From positions 122,147,741 to 122,211,740 of the forward strand of contig CM041465.1 of NCBI GenBank assembly GCA_023213395.1: a stretch of 64,000 nt of DNA, written 5' to 3'. The position numbers and the translations under genes are program-made. The stretch is from Cycas panzhihuaensis. Taxonomy: Eukaryota; Cycadophyta. Position 1 is the stretch's first letter. Each line of letters starts with the position of its first letter. A model generated the notes under the pieces. That model searched no databases, was not told the origin of the DNA, and saw only the letters and a list, made by a program, of their open reading frames with translations. Of the stretch, positions 37,961 to 49,798 are shown piece by piece.

Positions 37961-38374
37961 AAAGGATAAAACTTGTAATCAGATGACACTCAGTATAATA
38001 TGTCAATAACTCTTCAATTTAACATCTAGACTAATCATAATACACCTCCCTTTTAAATCACAATGTATGTAAGCTTTATTCAAACAATCCCATAAGCTTC
38101 AAACTCTTGCAATATTGTTACTACGATCTTTATTTAAGATGTGTGCACTTCAATGCACCTCAAGAATCAAATGGAAGGCTTCTGACTAGTCCAAATACAT
38201 TCAATGGAGAATATGTGCCACAAATAGCACTAGAAGAGGCCTTATTCAATTGTTCGCTATAGCTTTTGCTATAAATCTATGGGAGGCAAACCATAATATG
38301 CACAAACCTCACTATCTATGTCATGATACTACACTTGCAATACATGGGGTTCACAGGACAAGCAACTATCAGTC
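37961..38374 (-). pseudogene. Copia D integrase C-terminal fragment
   Basis: The minus strand at about 37990-38090 reads NKAYIHCDLKGRCIMISLDV, parallel to NKAYKLWDLQGSKLMISQDA in copia A. The fragment ends at the insertion of copia E. Confidence 0.6.
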
Positions 38375-38379
38375 TATAC

Positions 38380-38748
38380 TAAAGGAGAGAGGATATATAA
38401 ATAAGAAGTAAATGTAAATGTAGAAGCCATTCAAGTCCACAAGAAAGTGCACTAGATCTGGCAGGTAGAAAACCCATTTAGGAGATAAAAAACCACCTCG
38501 TGAATAATAATATTATTATAATAATAAGGACATTTGAATAGGTTGAGGATCTCATCCTCCCTCTCATACTAACCTATCTACGTACTAACATACTACCTCC
38601 CAAATCTTCCAGCTAGACAATGTATAAAAGATTCTAGAATAAATGGGAGAAGAGTTCGATGATTTGTCTAATTGTCCAAATCAACGAACTTTTGTAATAA
38701 GACAAATAATTTTAATAATAAAAGAGAACATTAAAATTAACACTAACA
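38380..38748 (-). repeat. 3' LTR of copia E
   Basis: Plus-strand reading starts TAAAGGAGAG (TG mutated to TA) and ends ACTAACA. It includes a perfect 16-bp ATAATAATATTATTAT palindrome. Confidence 0.95.
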
Positions 38749-38760
38749 TCCCCCTTTAAT
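38749..38760 (-). other. Polypurine tract of copia E
   Basis: The minus strand reads ATTAAAGGGGGA directly before the 3' LTR. Confidence 0.9.
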
Positions 38761-38769
38761 GTTATCTTT

Positions 38770-40290
38770 TGTACAATATATGATATAGAAGATAAAAAAA
38801 TGTCTTCAACATATTGATCCCCCTTTGATGAAGACTGCTTTTATCTTCAATAAATTTCTAAGCTTTAAAAACTTTACTTCAGTCAACGGCTTTGTAAGAA
38901 TATCTACAATCTGCATATCTATAGGACAATAAGACAAGTGAATAGCTTTATCATTTAGAAGGTTACGTATAAAATGTTGATATAATTCTATATGTTTTAT
39001 CCTTGAATGATAAACCAGATTAGTAACAATAGATATGACTCATTGATTATCAACATTAAGTTCAATGGATGAGTTAGAAAATAAACCAAACTTATTTAAA
39101 AGATATTTGATCCAAAGTAATTCTTTATTGGCTTCAACAAGAGCTCGATATTCAGCTTCAATTATGGATAAAGCTAAGGCTTACATCTTTTTACTAGACC
39201 AGGTAATTAGTGAAGAGTCTAAAAAGAAAACATAACCAGTAGTAGATTTATGATCATCAGAATCTCCTACCCAATCTAAATCTTTTTAACCTGTTAATTT
39301 TAGGTTATTCTTATAAGAGTTATAGGTTAGACCATAATATATTATACTTTGTAGGTATCTTAAAATCTGTTTAGCTACTTTCTAGTGATACTCATGAGGA
39401 TTTTGCATATATCTAGAGTATAAGACAACAGCATAGGAGATATCAGGACGAGTATGAGTTAGATAAATAAGACTACCTATGAGTTGTCAATATGTTGTTG
39501 GATCACAGAGTGATGTAGAACAATCAGTAGATAGTTTAATACCTGATTGTAAAAGATTTAGAGCTGATTTAGCATTTTCTATATTAAATCGTTTGATTAA
39601 ATCTAAAATATATTTAGGTTGAGAAATTGTTATTTCATAATCAGTTTGACAAATTTGTAATCTTAGAAAATAGTGTAAAAGACCTAAGTCAGATATTTCA
39701 AATTTATTCATTAAGACTGATTTTAATTTATGAAAACTAAAGAGCAAGGATCCAATGATGATTATATCATCTACATAGAGAATTAAGATAGTAATATTGT
39801 CATTTTCACGTCTAAAGTAAATATTAGGATCACTAATACATTTAGTGTATCCATTTTGTATAAGATAATTATCTATTTTTGTATACCAAGCTTGAGGAGC
39901 TTGTTTTAAGCCATAGATAGATTTTCGTAATTTATAAATGATGTTAGAATTACAAAACAAATCCAAGAGGTAGATTCATGTAAATTTTGTCTTTAAGATC
40001 ATTATTTAAGAAGACGCTCTTTATATCCATTCGATAGATTTCCTAACCAAATTTAGCTGCTAGAGCTATAATAGTCTTAATAGTATTCATTTTAGCTCAT
40101 AGAACAAAAGTTTCATTATAATCAATACCATCAATTTGTGAGAAACCTTTTACAACTAAACGAGCTTTATGTTTCTCAACTGCTATTTTAGAGTTAAACT
40201 TAATTCGATAAACATATTTACAATCGACTACATTCTTTCTAGGAGGTAGAGTAACTAAATCTCAAGTTGAGTTCTTTTTAAGAGCATCTA
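38770..40290 (-). pseudogene. Copia E RNase H and reverse transcriptase
   Basis: RNase H at about 38850-39300 has AEYRALVEANKELLW, ELNVDNQ and VDILTKPLTEVKF. RT at about 39330-40290 includes the 159-codon frame 39487-39966 with YGLKQAPQAWYTKIDNYLIQ, YVDDIIIIG (active site intact) and LLHYFLRL. A stop or frameshift near 39967 breaks the upstream RT ([19 protein letters not shown] near 40130). It is among the best-preserved RTs in the window. Confidence 0.92.
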
Positions 40291-40599
40291 TTTCAACCTG
40301 TAAGGCTTGTTGCCAAATAGGATTATTACTTGCTTACTTAAAAGTTTTAAGATTATCACTAGCCATGATTTTAGCCATTAGAGAAAAATTAGCTTGAAGT
40401 TTTTGTAAACGAGTTATTCTGGTATCCAAAGGATTATCAGCATTAGAACTAGCATCAGAAAGAATTTTCTGAGCCCAAATATGTTGTTTGCTATTGTTAT
40501 TTTGTTGTTTTGGTGAAGTGGGCTAACTAGATGTAGTAGAAGTATTGGATTATTTTAAAGTCCAGTTTTAAGCTTGAGTAGATAAGGATTCAATTGATT

Positions 40600-41480
40600 C
40601 AAGATCAGCTTGAATATTATCGGAATAATATATCAAAATTCTTAAATATTTAATAGAAGGTTTACGTCTAAACCATTTTTATTCTGGCGTGATATTTTGT
40701 AAAGATTTGCATGGTAAACGCTTTAATAAATAGTTAGAGCAAGCAATAGCTTCTACCCACAACTTTAAGTCAAGACTTTTTGCATGTAACATGTATCTAG
40801 TCATCTTAACAAGTATGCGATTTTTGCGTTCAACAACGCCATTTTGTTGAAGAGTATATGCTACTGAATGCTGAAATTGTATTCCATGCTTTTTATAGTA
40901 ATTAGTAAAATTGTTGCTTAAGTATTCCTTAGTATTATCTGTTTTGAAGATTTTGATTTTAGAATTTGTTTGATTTTTTACTAAGGTTTTGAATTTAACA
41001 AAGATACCAAATACTTGACTTCTCATTTTTAACATGTATACTTAATATTTTGTTGAAAAATCATCGATAAACGTGACAAAATATCTGCTTCCAGAGTATG
41101 AAGGAACTTGAAATAGACCACAGATATTATAATGAATAAGTTCAAGTGGAGCTTTTGCTCGAAAGGTAGTGTGATTTGGGAAAGGATCCATGTGTTGTTT
41201 GCCTATTACACAAGCTTCACAAATACCATAAATAGTTTTTAGTGCAGGTAAGCCATGAACCATATCATTTTTACTTAGATACTAGAGTTTTCCGTAACTC
41301 ATATGACCGAATCTAGCATGCCAAAGCTTATTGACAAGGTCATATTTTTATATAAAGGCACTAAAAGTTTTGGTTTTAGAATGTTGGAGACTTGTTAAGA
41401 TGTAAGACCTGTTTTGTTATCTGCAGGTCCTGAGGTAATTGGTTTAAACTTATTTAATGGTTGTTTGATAATAAACTTAT
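40600..41480 (-). pseudogene. Copia E integrase
   Basis: Frames 41042-41263 and 40679-41035. The zinc-binding end has CEACVIGKQH. The first catalytic position reads HYNICGL (Asp to Asn), the second is intact in FKTDNTKEY and the third in QNGVVERKNR. A stop near 41041 separates the two frames. Loss of the first Asp would abolish strand transfer. Confidence 0.92.
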
Positions 41481-41520
41481 TTTTTTAGAATTCTACAACA
41501 AGATCTTTCTGGTAGATTTC

Positions 41521-41760
41521 TTATACTGAAAGAAGATTAGGTAATAAGCCAAGAATATAGAATACATATTTAATTAAACTATCTTTCAACGTAACACCAC
41601 ATGACCCTTTGACTCTGAATTGGGTTCTACTCCTAAAAGAAATCTCTTCTTTAGAGTTTGAATCAGGTTGATATAGAGTGAGATATTCTTGGTGTCCCGT
41701 CATGTGATGGGAAGCACCTGAATCGAGAATCCACAAGGGTGGTTGAGTGGTTGGTGCTGA
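41521..41760 (-). pseudogene. Copia E protease
   Basis: The 71-codon frame 41521-41736 holds WILDSGASHHMTGHQEYL, a fully intact aspartic protease active site, preceded by Pro-rich linker. It belongs to the same broken polyprotein. Confidence 0.93.
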
Positions 41761-42893
41761 AAAAACTATTGTAGAAGCAATTAGAGAGTGATGAGAAGTA
41801 TTAGATCAAGATTGGATCCCCTTATAGGCTTTCTAGGCTTCAAAGGCAATTCTATTCCTACAGACATCAATGGTGTGCTCTTTTTTATGACAGTAAGTAC
41901 AACTAATGTTCTAATTAGGATTAATATTGGCAGTATTACTTTTTGGAAATGATTATTTAGAAGTATTCTAAGATTTAGGAAATCTAGAATACTTAGTGTT
42001 ATAGTGAGAATTATTTTGAGTAGATGAACCTTTATGAGGTTTTTGGAATCTAGGATGATGATGATGACTATTTTGATAGTTATTTTGATTTTTAGACTTA
42101 GTAAATGATTGTGACTTAGAAAAAAGAGCCTGTGAAGGATATTTTAATTTTTTAATATGATTGTGAATGAAATAAGTTGATTCGTTAATTAATCAAAAGT
42201 AATTGGTGGATGTCCTACCTGTTGCCTAATGGTTTTGAAGAGATTAAACTATTTTGGTAGTTTGTTAATTGCAAGACAGATAAGTGTATCGTCATGTTTT
42301 GCATGTGTTACAATAACTTCTTTGTCACCTAATTTTATAGAAGATTTAATACAATTTGCTAGGTCTTTGTTAATGAGTTGAAGTTTAGATTAAAAATATT
42401 CAACTTTAGAAAAATCTTCATAATTTAAATCATACATTTGTTGTTCTAATGCAGTTAATTTTTGTGTATCAACCCTATCGTACTTTTCCTTAAGAGTTTT
42501 CCAGATAGTGGCTAGATCATCTGTTTCAGAGAACTACCTGCTAATATTTGGAGAGAGGGAGAATATAATGGTTCCTAGGGCTCCATCACAGTTCATCAAA
42601 TAGACTATATAAGCTTCTGATGTTTTATCTTTAGGTTTTAGAGACTCACCTGTGACATATTGTCATATCTTCTGCTATTTAAACTGATGGGATATTCTAT
42701 TTTCCTAGTCGGCATAATTAGAACTGGTTAACACTAGAATTGATACACAAGAAGTTGTTCCTAGCATAAGAGCCATATTAGGAAAAAAAATGACAATTAG
42801 AAATCCTTTTAGAGGAAAAGTGAAGAGGTGTTGACTTTTAACAGTAGGTGAATGAAGTGAATAAATCAGAAAAATAAATTCATTAATAGACAC
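41761..42893 (-). pseudogene. Copia E gag with intact zinc knuckle
   Basis: Gag starts MSINEFIFLIYSLHSPT (42893). The core includes WKTLKEKYDRVDTQKLTALE near 42480 and QQVGHPPITFD near 42210. A His/Gln/Ser-rich linker follows (42000-42110), then the zinc knuckle CTYCHKKEHTIDVC near 41880, matching CX2CX4HX4C. A few stops interrupt it. Confidence 0.88.
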
Positions 42894-44343
42894 TGAACAT
42901 TAAGTTACTTTATCATTGACAGAAAAATTAAAAAAATTAATAATAGTCATTCATCAAGAAATGTAAGATTTTTAATCAAAAAATTGTAAAACAATAATCA
43001 GAAATATGACAATTCATATTAATGTCAATATAAAGTGAAGTAATTAAATATTGCATGTTAATAATATCATTTATAAGTGAAAATAATAGCTTGAGAAAGT
43101 TTACAAATTTATGAAGAAGTATATAAATAAATAATGTTGTTACTTAATGAATTAAGAAAATAATCAATTGTTTATTAAATTATGGTAAAAATATTAAAAA
43201 ATTTAAGGGTTAAGAATACGTACTTGTACTCACCTGGTCAACAAAGAAGGCTTGACTTGGAATAAGAATCTGCTAATCAAAACAACATCAAAAAAACTTG
43301 AGAGACTAGTCAAAGCATCCATGACTGAGTCAAGAATCTGATGCTTCTTTCATAATTGGATTTTGACTCTGTATGAAGAAGTTATGGGGAAAAAAGAATA
43401 AGTACCCCCAAGGCGAACAGAGGCGGCGACCAAGAATCATCTTTGTAACTTTGGCGTGAAGATACTTCATTTCTTCATGAGGTTTCTTCATTGACGTCTT
43501 CTCTGTTTCGCAAGATATCACTCAGTGGCAATGGCGCTTCAAAAGTTCGAATCCACTCAAGTCTGTAGTTGTCTCCGTCTCATATTATTTCTCAGTCTGA
43601 TATGTAGTCACCTTCTTCCATCTGGGCATCTCCGTCTAGGCGTAGGTATCAGTTCTTCTGGCATTTGTTTGTTGGTATCTAAAGGGAGATCACTTTGTTG
43701 TGGTCTCCTGAATGTAGCTTCATTGGTGTCTCCTCAATGTAGCTTTGTTTCTTCTCAAAGTGTCACGGATGCTTCAGATGCTTTGTTCTTGTCATCTACG
43801 TCTGCGTGAGGCATAGCACACGAATAGGAGCAATGCAACTTCATCTATTGCTGACTTCTCTCCATAATGGCATTTCTGTCTTCCCTCATCGTCTCTGTCT
43901 CCTTCTGAGTTTTGGTAATGGATTGTTCAATCAATAGTGAGCCTAGACAGTTGGTCCATTGGCGTCTTCTATGGTATGTACTTTAGAATCTTACGGTATA
44001 TGCTTTGGCGTCTTCTATGATGATGTAGTGGCGTGAACAGAGGAGTGACAGCATGGGCTTGGAGGTGCATGAGATGTGGACTTCAGTGGTGACAGGTTTG
44101 TGACATGCATGCTAGCATGATTATTTTAAGAGCTTCTCACAGACCTTTGTCTCTACCCAGTGTTTCTTGATAATGGAGTCTTCAGTTCATAGCTTTATCT
44201 ATTGGCTTGTCTTCTCGAATCTCTTCCTTTCTGGAGCAGCTTATGTGACAACATCTTACTTGGAGTGCTTCAGAATCAAAGACATCATTGCCTTGATCTT
44301 GGGTTTGAGGAGAATTCTGAGAATACATAAGAATGTTTGTAGA
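42894..44343 (-). other. Copia E leader, 1.45 kb, unusually GC-rich between about 43390 and 44130
   Basis: Lies between primer binding site and gag. The proximal part is AT-rich. The distal part is visibly richer in G and C than the rest of the element and repeats a ggcgtcttctatg-like motif (twice near 43960-44020). Open frames 43525-43809 and 43330-43521 have no recognised domain. It might hold captured host sequence or structured leader RNA. Confidence 0.6.
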
Positions 44344-44358
44344 CCTGTGTTAATACCA
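44344..44358 (-). other. Primer binding site of copia E
   Basis: The minus strand reads TGGTATTAACACAGG next to the LTR end CTTCA. The first six bases match the usual Met-tRNA site and the rest has diverged. Confidence 0.75.
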
Positions 44359-44727
44359 TGAAGGAGAGAGGGTACATAAACAAGAAGTAAATGTAAATGC
44401 AGGAACCATTCAAGTCCATAACAAAGTGCACCAGATTTGGCAAGTGGAAAACCCCTTTAGGGGATAAACAACCACCTCGTGAATAATAATATTATTATAA
44501 TAATAAGGACATTTGAACAAGTTGAGAATCTCATCCTCCCTCTCATACTAACCTACCTACATACCAACATACTGCCTCCCAAATCTTCCAGCCAGACAAT
44601 ATATAAAAGATTCTAGAATAAATGGGAGAAGAGTTCAGTGATTTGGCCAATTGTCCAAATCAACGAACTTTTGTAATAAGACAAATAATCTTAATAATAA
44701 AAGATAACATTAGAATTAACACTAACA
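44359..44727 (-). repeat. 5' LTR of copia E
   Basis: Plus-strand reading starts TGAAGGAGAG and ends ACTAACA. It is equal in length to 38380-38748 and about 91% identical by eye. Confidence 0.95.
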
Positions 44728-44732
44728 TATAC

Positions 44733-45770
44733 CATGACAAAGGCATAACTGATTTTTAAGGCATCTTGTCATAGACCTTTCCATTCACACTTCAATTTTT
44801 CATCAAACACTTTATCTTGGTTCCACGTCAGACTTGTTCAGATATGCACACATATTGAACTAGCATCAAATAGGCCACAAACCCTTATCCTAGTATTAGT
44901 CCAACTAACCAAAGCATAACGGTCCATCATAACTGACAACCACTCATACAAATAACAAATTTTGAACCTCTTGTCACCTCATACACATCTAATGCAACAA
45001 AACTCGAATATAATCTAAATAAAACACATATATATGAACTTTGTGCAATGATCTATGCCATACTCAAACAGTAACAAAGTTTGCATCACTTGCAGCTAAG
45101 ATATCTCATTTAACTTGCCAATTCTCGCCCAATTAATTTACCATGTAATTCACATGCAACAAGGACCTCATCTCACCCTTCTCTCTTCCCCTCTTCTTCG
45201 CCCATAAAGCTCCTCCATATAAGACACATTCTAAGGAGAACCAAGTCACCATATCTCGCCCATAATCGAAGCATGCTTAATGCACTCTCTTCACCTCAAA
45301 TCGTCATCATCACCCAACTCACTCTCCCATGTAAAGCGCACGCAAGAAAGCCTCAAACATCACCTCATCTTGCCTATAATCTCTTTTATGTAAAACACAT
45401 GCAAAGAGCATCAAACAAATGCCTTAAAGTCACCCACTCACATTGCCACAATGCCATCCATAAAGCGTACTTAATGCATTCACTTCACCCATTAAACCCT
45501 GTCATGTAATCACATGCACCAAGGGCCATTCACCACTTCACCATATATCAACATGAAGCCTTATAAAATATATTTTTGCCATTTTAAAGGAGTATATACA
45601 TTTATCAAAATGCCAAAATAAGGATACCAAAGAGGCATCAATCGATGACAATGTATATAAATAAATGGGTATCAATGTATCAAAGCAACTCCAATTGTAT
45701 GAGGGACATTTATAAACATGAAGCAACTTTATAAGATGGCACATCAATATCAAAATATATATAAAGTCTC
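44733..45770 (-). other. Copia D leader side with diverged internal repeats
   Basis: No coding domain was seen. From about 45130 to 45540 the + strand is G-poor and repeats, with drift, a block combining catgtaaagc, acatgcaa and cctcatct/tcacc words at spacings of roughly 60-80 bp. Confidence 0.5.
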
Positions 45771-46062
45771 AAACACAAATGTAAACAATGTCGACAGAAT
45801 CTTTCACATCAGGTAAATCACGGCAAAAATCAAACAAAAGGATACTAGATTGTTGTGGGAAACCCTTATGGGTAAAAACCCACCAAATAATATTATATTC
45901 ACATTTTGATAAATCTAATGTACATAAGATATGGACTTTGATCTATATTTATAGATCTAAAGTGTCCTAAATAATAGGAATCACATATGTCGGCTCACCA
46001 ATATCAAGAATATTCCATATATCACACATTTACATTAGTTGGTATATTAATATATTGCAACA
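45771..46062 (-). repeat. 5' LTR of copia D
   Basis: Aligns with 36797-37096 from aaacacaaatg onward and ends TATTGCAACA. Its inner end is altered, since the first 7-8 bases do not match, and no clear primer binding site follows. Confidence 0.88.
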
Positions 46063-46870
46063 GTTACCAAAGAAGGCTTGCTAACTGACTCAGCAAAAGT
46101 AGCCACAATTTACATTATCCACAACCTCACAATCATAAACAAGTCAACGGATTTCTAGGATTAACAAGCTATTACTACAAATTTGTGAAGGAATATACAT
46201 AGATATCAAGGGCCTTAGAGTATCTGCTAGAAAAAGAAATGGATTGGGAATGAAGTCCAAAACAACAAAAGGCATTTGAGGCCCTAAAATAAGCAATAGC
46301 CTTAGCACCTGTATTACAATTCCTAAATTGGAACAAGGTATTCCATATATATAATGACACTTCCCAATTTGCTATCAAATGTGTTTTAACACAACCAGAG
46401 GAGAATAACACAGAGCAACTAATCTATTTCACAAGTTGAAAGCTAACCCAAGTAGAACAGAATCACATGACTATAAAGAGGGAAGGATTAGGAATGGTTT
46501 ACGCTCCACAAAAGTTTGGACATTACCTCCTCTCCTATCCTTCTATATTTTACGTAGATCTCCAAGAACTAATGTATATGGTAAATAAACCATTATTACG
46601 ATGATGCACTAGCCGATGGTTAATGTTATTTCAAGAATTTACCTTTCAAATCATTGTCAAGCTAGGAAAAGCACATATAGTCCTCGACCAACTTTTCATA
46701 ATACATGATGGGGAAAAACGTGGAGTACATGATGACTTTTCTAATGCATCATTGTTCAATATTGAAGTGATCTCTATCGAATGGCATGAAGATGTTATAG
46801 AGTTTCTAACAATAAGACACAGTTCCCAAAATCTAGATAAGACACAAAGAAGGAACTTGATATAGAAGGC
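46063..46870 (+). pseudogene. Gypsy G RT C-terminal part and RNase H
   Basis: Continues the RT interrupted at 31656 with Thr-Lys-Glu-Gly-Leu-Leu at 46065. RNase H-region motifs include LEYLLEKEMDW-like sequence near 46230, GHYLLSYPSIFYVDLQELMY near 46520 and the tether block (WLMLFQEFTFQIIVKLGKAH, 46614-46680) typical of Ty3/gypsy. Several stops are present. Confidence 0.88.
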
Positions 46871-46879
46871 AAAACCCTA

Positions 46880-48030
46880 CCAACTAGTCAGTGGAGAATT
46901 ATATTGGTTTGGATTCAACGATAACTTGCGTTGTTGTATCCAACCACATGAAGCACAAGAAGTAATATCCCAAACACAAAAAGGAATATTTGGTGGACAC
47001 ACAGGGGTGAAGAATACACAAAGAAAAATATTGACAATGGATTTTGGTAGCCAACCTTGTTCAAGGATGTGAATGCATGGGTAAAGAAGTGTGATCACTA
47101 CCAAAGAGTCCGGAAACTGCAACCCAGAGATTTCAACTCCTTAAACCCAATACTTCCCTTAACGCCATTTGAGAAGTGGGAGTTTGATTCCATTAGCCTT
47201 ATAAAACCCGCAACACAACAGACACAAGTAAGGTATATTTTGGTAGCCATAGATTATGCAACCAAATGGATAGAAGCACGACCATTACAAAAAGAAGATG
47301 TGATTAGCATCGTTAGATTTCTATATGAAGTGATTATAATAAGATTTAGATGTCTTATTAAGCTAATCGGCGATCAATGAGCCCATTTTCTAAATTAGGT
47401 GGTAAGGGATCTCACGGAAACTTTTCTTATTAGTCATCCCAAATCAACCCCTTACTATCCTAGGGCTAATGGCTAAGTTAAAGCCTCAAACAAAATTCTC
47501 AAGAATTTCCTAAGGGAAATATGTGATGTTCAATGATCTGATTAGGTAGAAAAACTATATTCTGGTATATGGCCATGTCAGACAACTTATAAACAAACTG
47601 TAGGGCAAACACCATTTAAGTGAGTCTATGGAACTAAAGCCATTCTGTCCATTGAATTCCAAATTCCAAGTTAAGGATAGCACTTCCCTACAAGTTGGGC
47701 GACACTAATTTCTTAAAAGAATGATTGTGGCAACTAATTCAACTAGATGAAGACCGACAAAAAGACATAGAAAATACGAAGCAAAAAGCTTGGCACAACC
47801 GTTACGTGAAAAGTGCCACAGTTCAAGGAAGAGAACTAAGTTTTGTTGTATGACAGCAAATTCCACACCCATCTAAGAAAATTAAAATTATAATGGTTGG
47901 ATCCATACTAAGTCGAGCATATTTTTGATAATGGACTAGTACAATTATATGAAATTAACGGACACATATTGCCTACATTAGTCAATCGCAGTAGACTTAA
48001 ACTCTACCATTACTAGAGTTCCATTCCAGT
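46880..48030 (+). pseudogene. Gypsy G integrase
   Basis: The zinc-binding region has HTGVKNTQRKI near 47000, and CDHYQR near 47090 where CxxC is expected (second Cys now Tyr). The 107-codon frame 47057-47380 contains WEFDSISLIKP (first catalytic Asp) and LIGDQ (second). The third block near 47470 reads VKASNKILKNFLRE with Lys where Glu is expected. The C-terminal stretch resembles LWQLIQLDEDRQKDIE and ends with a SRLKLYHY-like block near 47995. Confidence 0.88.
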
Positions 48031-48539
48031 AGGAATCAACTAGATATATACTATGGATTGCTTGCAGTTGCGGACAACCAAAATTGTCCTAGTACTGGAC
48101 TGAGGATTCTACCTAGTATATAAATAAAGAGAGACAAAAAAAAAAAGAGAATAAAAAAAATGGAAAAAATCAATCGTAACTTGAAAAATCGTATACTTGA
48201 GCAAATCATGGATAAAAATTAAGAATAAAAGAAAGTACGGCAAGAGAAAAATTACAAATTAGGCAATTATTCGGAGGAAATACATTATACATTCCAAAAA
48301 TAGAATGGGAACAAGAACGTACCAATCAAAGGGATCAAATAAACAAAATAAACATTACGTTCCTACGATCGTTCCAATATGCACACGAGTTGGCAACTAT
48401 AACAGCTCAGATTTAATATAATTTTATCATTCCAATAGTTAATAGGTCATAAATAGAAATAAATCCATACCAAGAACATGTCCAGCATGTGCTGCCAGCT
48501 CAGTGAACTAGCATACGTCCAGAACAATGGACAAACCAA

Positions 48540-49740
48540 GGTTTGTTAATTCTCTTGTATTTACCTTGTTTTATTAAATTCTTAATTATCTACACTCTTT
48601 CCTTCGACCACAGCAACAGAATGAAGATTGCAGGAATTCAAGAGACCTATTTACCCATAGATAGAATTAGAGGAGCTCTCTGTCTCATTCCAGCAAAAAA
48701 TCAAACACGCAAAATGGGGAGATTTCATCCTAATGCCACCTTTATATTGGAATCCCGAAGTAATGGAGAAAGTTTTAATGGCTCTAAAATCAAACATGGA
48801 GAAAATAGAGCTAAGTGCAGAGTCCATTCATGATTTTACAAGACTTTTCAAAGAGGGGGACACTTCTACAGCGACAAAACAGTTAGAAGTAGACCGAAAA
48901 ATATGGATTTGTGAACGTTGCCATCCAGATACCCAAATGTATTCAGGAGGAATTAGAATTAATGATACTTGAGACAAGAGGTTACAATGGATAGCAAAAA
49001 TTACTGTGACAAAATTCTTTTCCAAACAAAAGCATACCTACATTCCATGCGACATAATGGTTATTCTACCTTTGGTCCATGATGGGATTTGAATGCACCG
49101 GTATGAATTTTTGGCAAGCAGTATGGAGCAACAGTTGGGAGAGCTGCAAACTCATCCCTTTAGACACCCATCACTCTTATTAGCCATATTATTTCAATAG
49201 TGTCCAAATGCCAAACCACCACACTTACCAATTGGTCTAAGAGAACCTATAATTAAAATATGGATAAATATAATGCTTAACACTACTCAGAATTCAATAA
49301 TAAAGAAACAAGTCAAAGTAGAAATGGGTAAAGTCTTAAAATGGATTCAACACAATCTTGGAACCTCTTTCCCTTCACAACCAAAGCAAGTAAGTAAGGA
49401 GAATACCAAGTGAAGATGAAAGTAGCTTGAAGAAGAAATATCACCTTCATTGGAGAAATGGGAGATGGAACCCTCATACACCTCAATCACTGAACTCGAA
49501 GAAGGTTCTAGTCAACATCCTTTAGAAGGCAAGAGAAAACAAATTGCTAAACTCTTGGAAGAAATGGAACAAGAATATAAAACAAAGATTGTATATTTGC
49601 AGAAAAGTTGAAGGAGAAATATGCCATTATTGCCACCTTAACACAAATTAATGAGGAATTGCTACGAATAAATGAGCCATCAGTAGACCCAGAACTGCAG
49701 AGACAATTTTGATTTAGAGAGGAATGAGAAGAACACAAAA
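48540..49740 (+). pseudogene. Gypsy G additional ORF between integrase and 3' LTR
   Basis: An extra coding stretch after pol. Piece 48733-48972 reads LYWNPEVMEKVLMALKSNME and EVDRKIWICERCHPD. After one stop it continues with RLQWIAKITVTKFFS, YIPCDIMVILPLVHD, HPFRHPSLLLAILFQ and PIIKIWINIML. It ends in a charged, coiled-coil-like segment (49430-49700, e.g. KQIAKLLEEMEQEYKTKIVY). This is where some plant gypsy lineages carry an env-like or other third ORF. I see no signal peptide or clear membrane anchor, and do not recognise the family. About four stops or frameshifts. Confidence 0.6.
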
Positions 49741-49798
49741 TTTTTAAATTTTGAATTTTGAACAAGGGTGCTCAACCATTTTGTTGATCCGGGATAAA

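Larger units (their letters stand above)
38380..44727 (-). mobile_element. Copia element E, full length, innermost element of the nest
   Basis: A 6348-bp minus-strand element with two LTRs of equal length (369 bp: 38380-38748, 44359-44727). It has a perfect TSD TATAC (38375-38379, 44728-44732), a primer binding site and a polypurine tract. About 34 of 369 LTR positions differ (about 9%). Protease, zinc knuckle and RT active site are intact as motifs; the integrase has lost its first Asp. Scattered stops make it dead as it stands. Confidence 0.96.
36797..46062 (-). mobile_element. Copia element D, defective, carrying copia E (about 2.9 kb without E)
   Basis: Minus-strand element with LTRs at 36797-37096 and about 45771-46062, differing at roughly 12% by eye. 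Flanks are GTTAG (36792-36796) and GTTAC (46063-46067), a 5-bp TSD with one change. Removing D and C rejoins gypsy G's RT in frame. Inside, only an RNase H end and an integrase C-terminal fragment are recognisable, and no RT or gag was found. D was either deleted internally or moved as a non-autonomous element. Confidence 0.88.
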
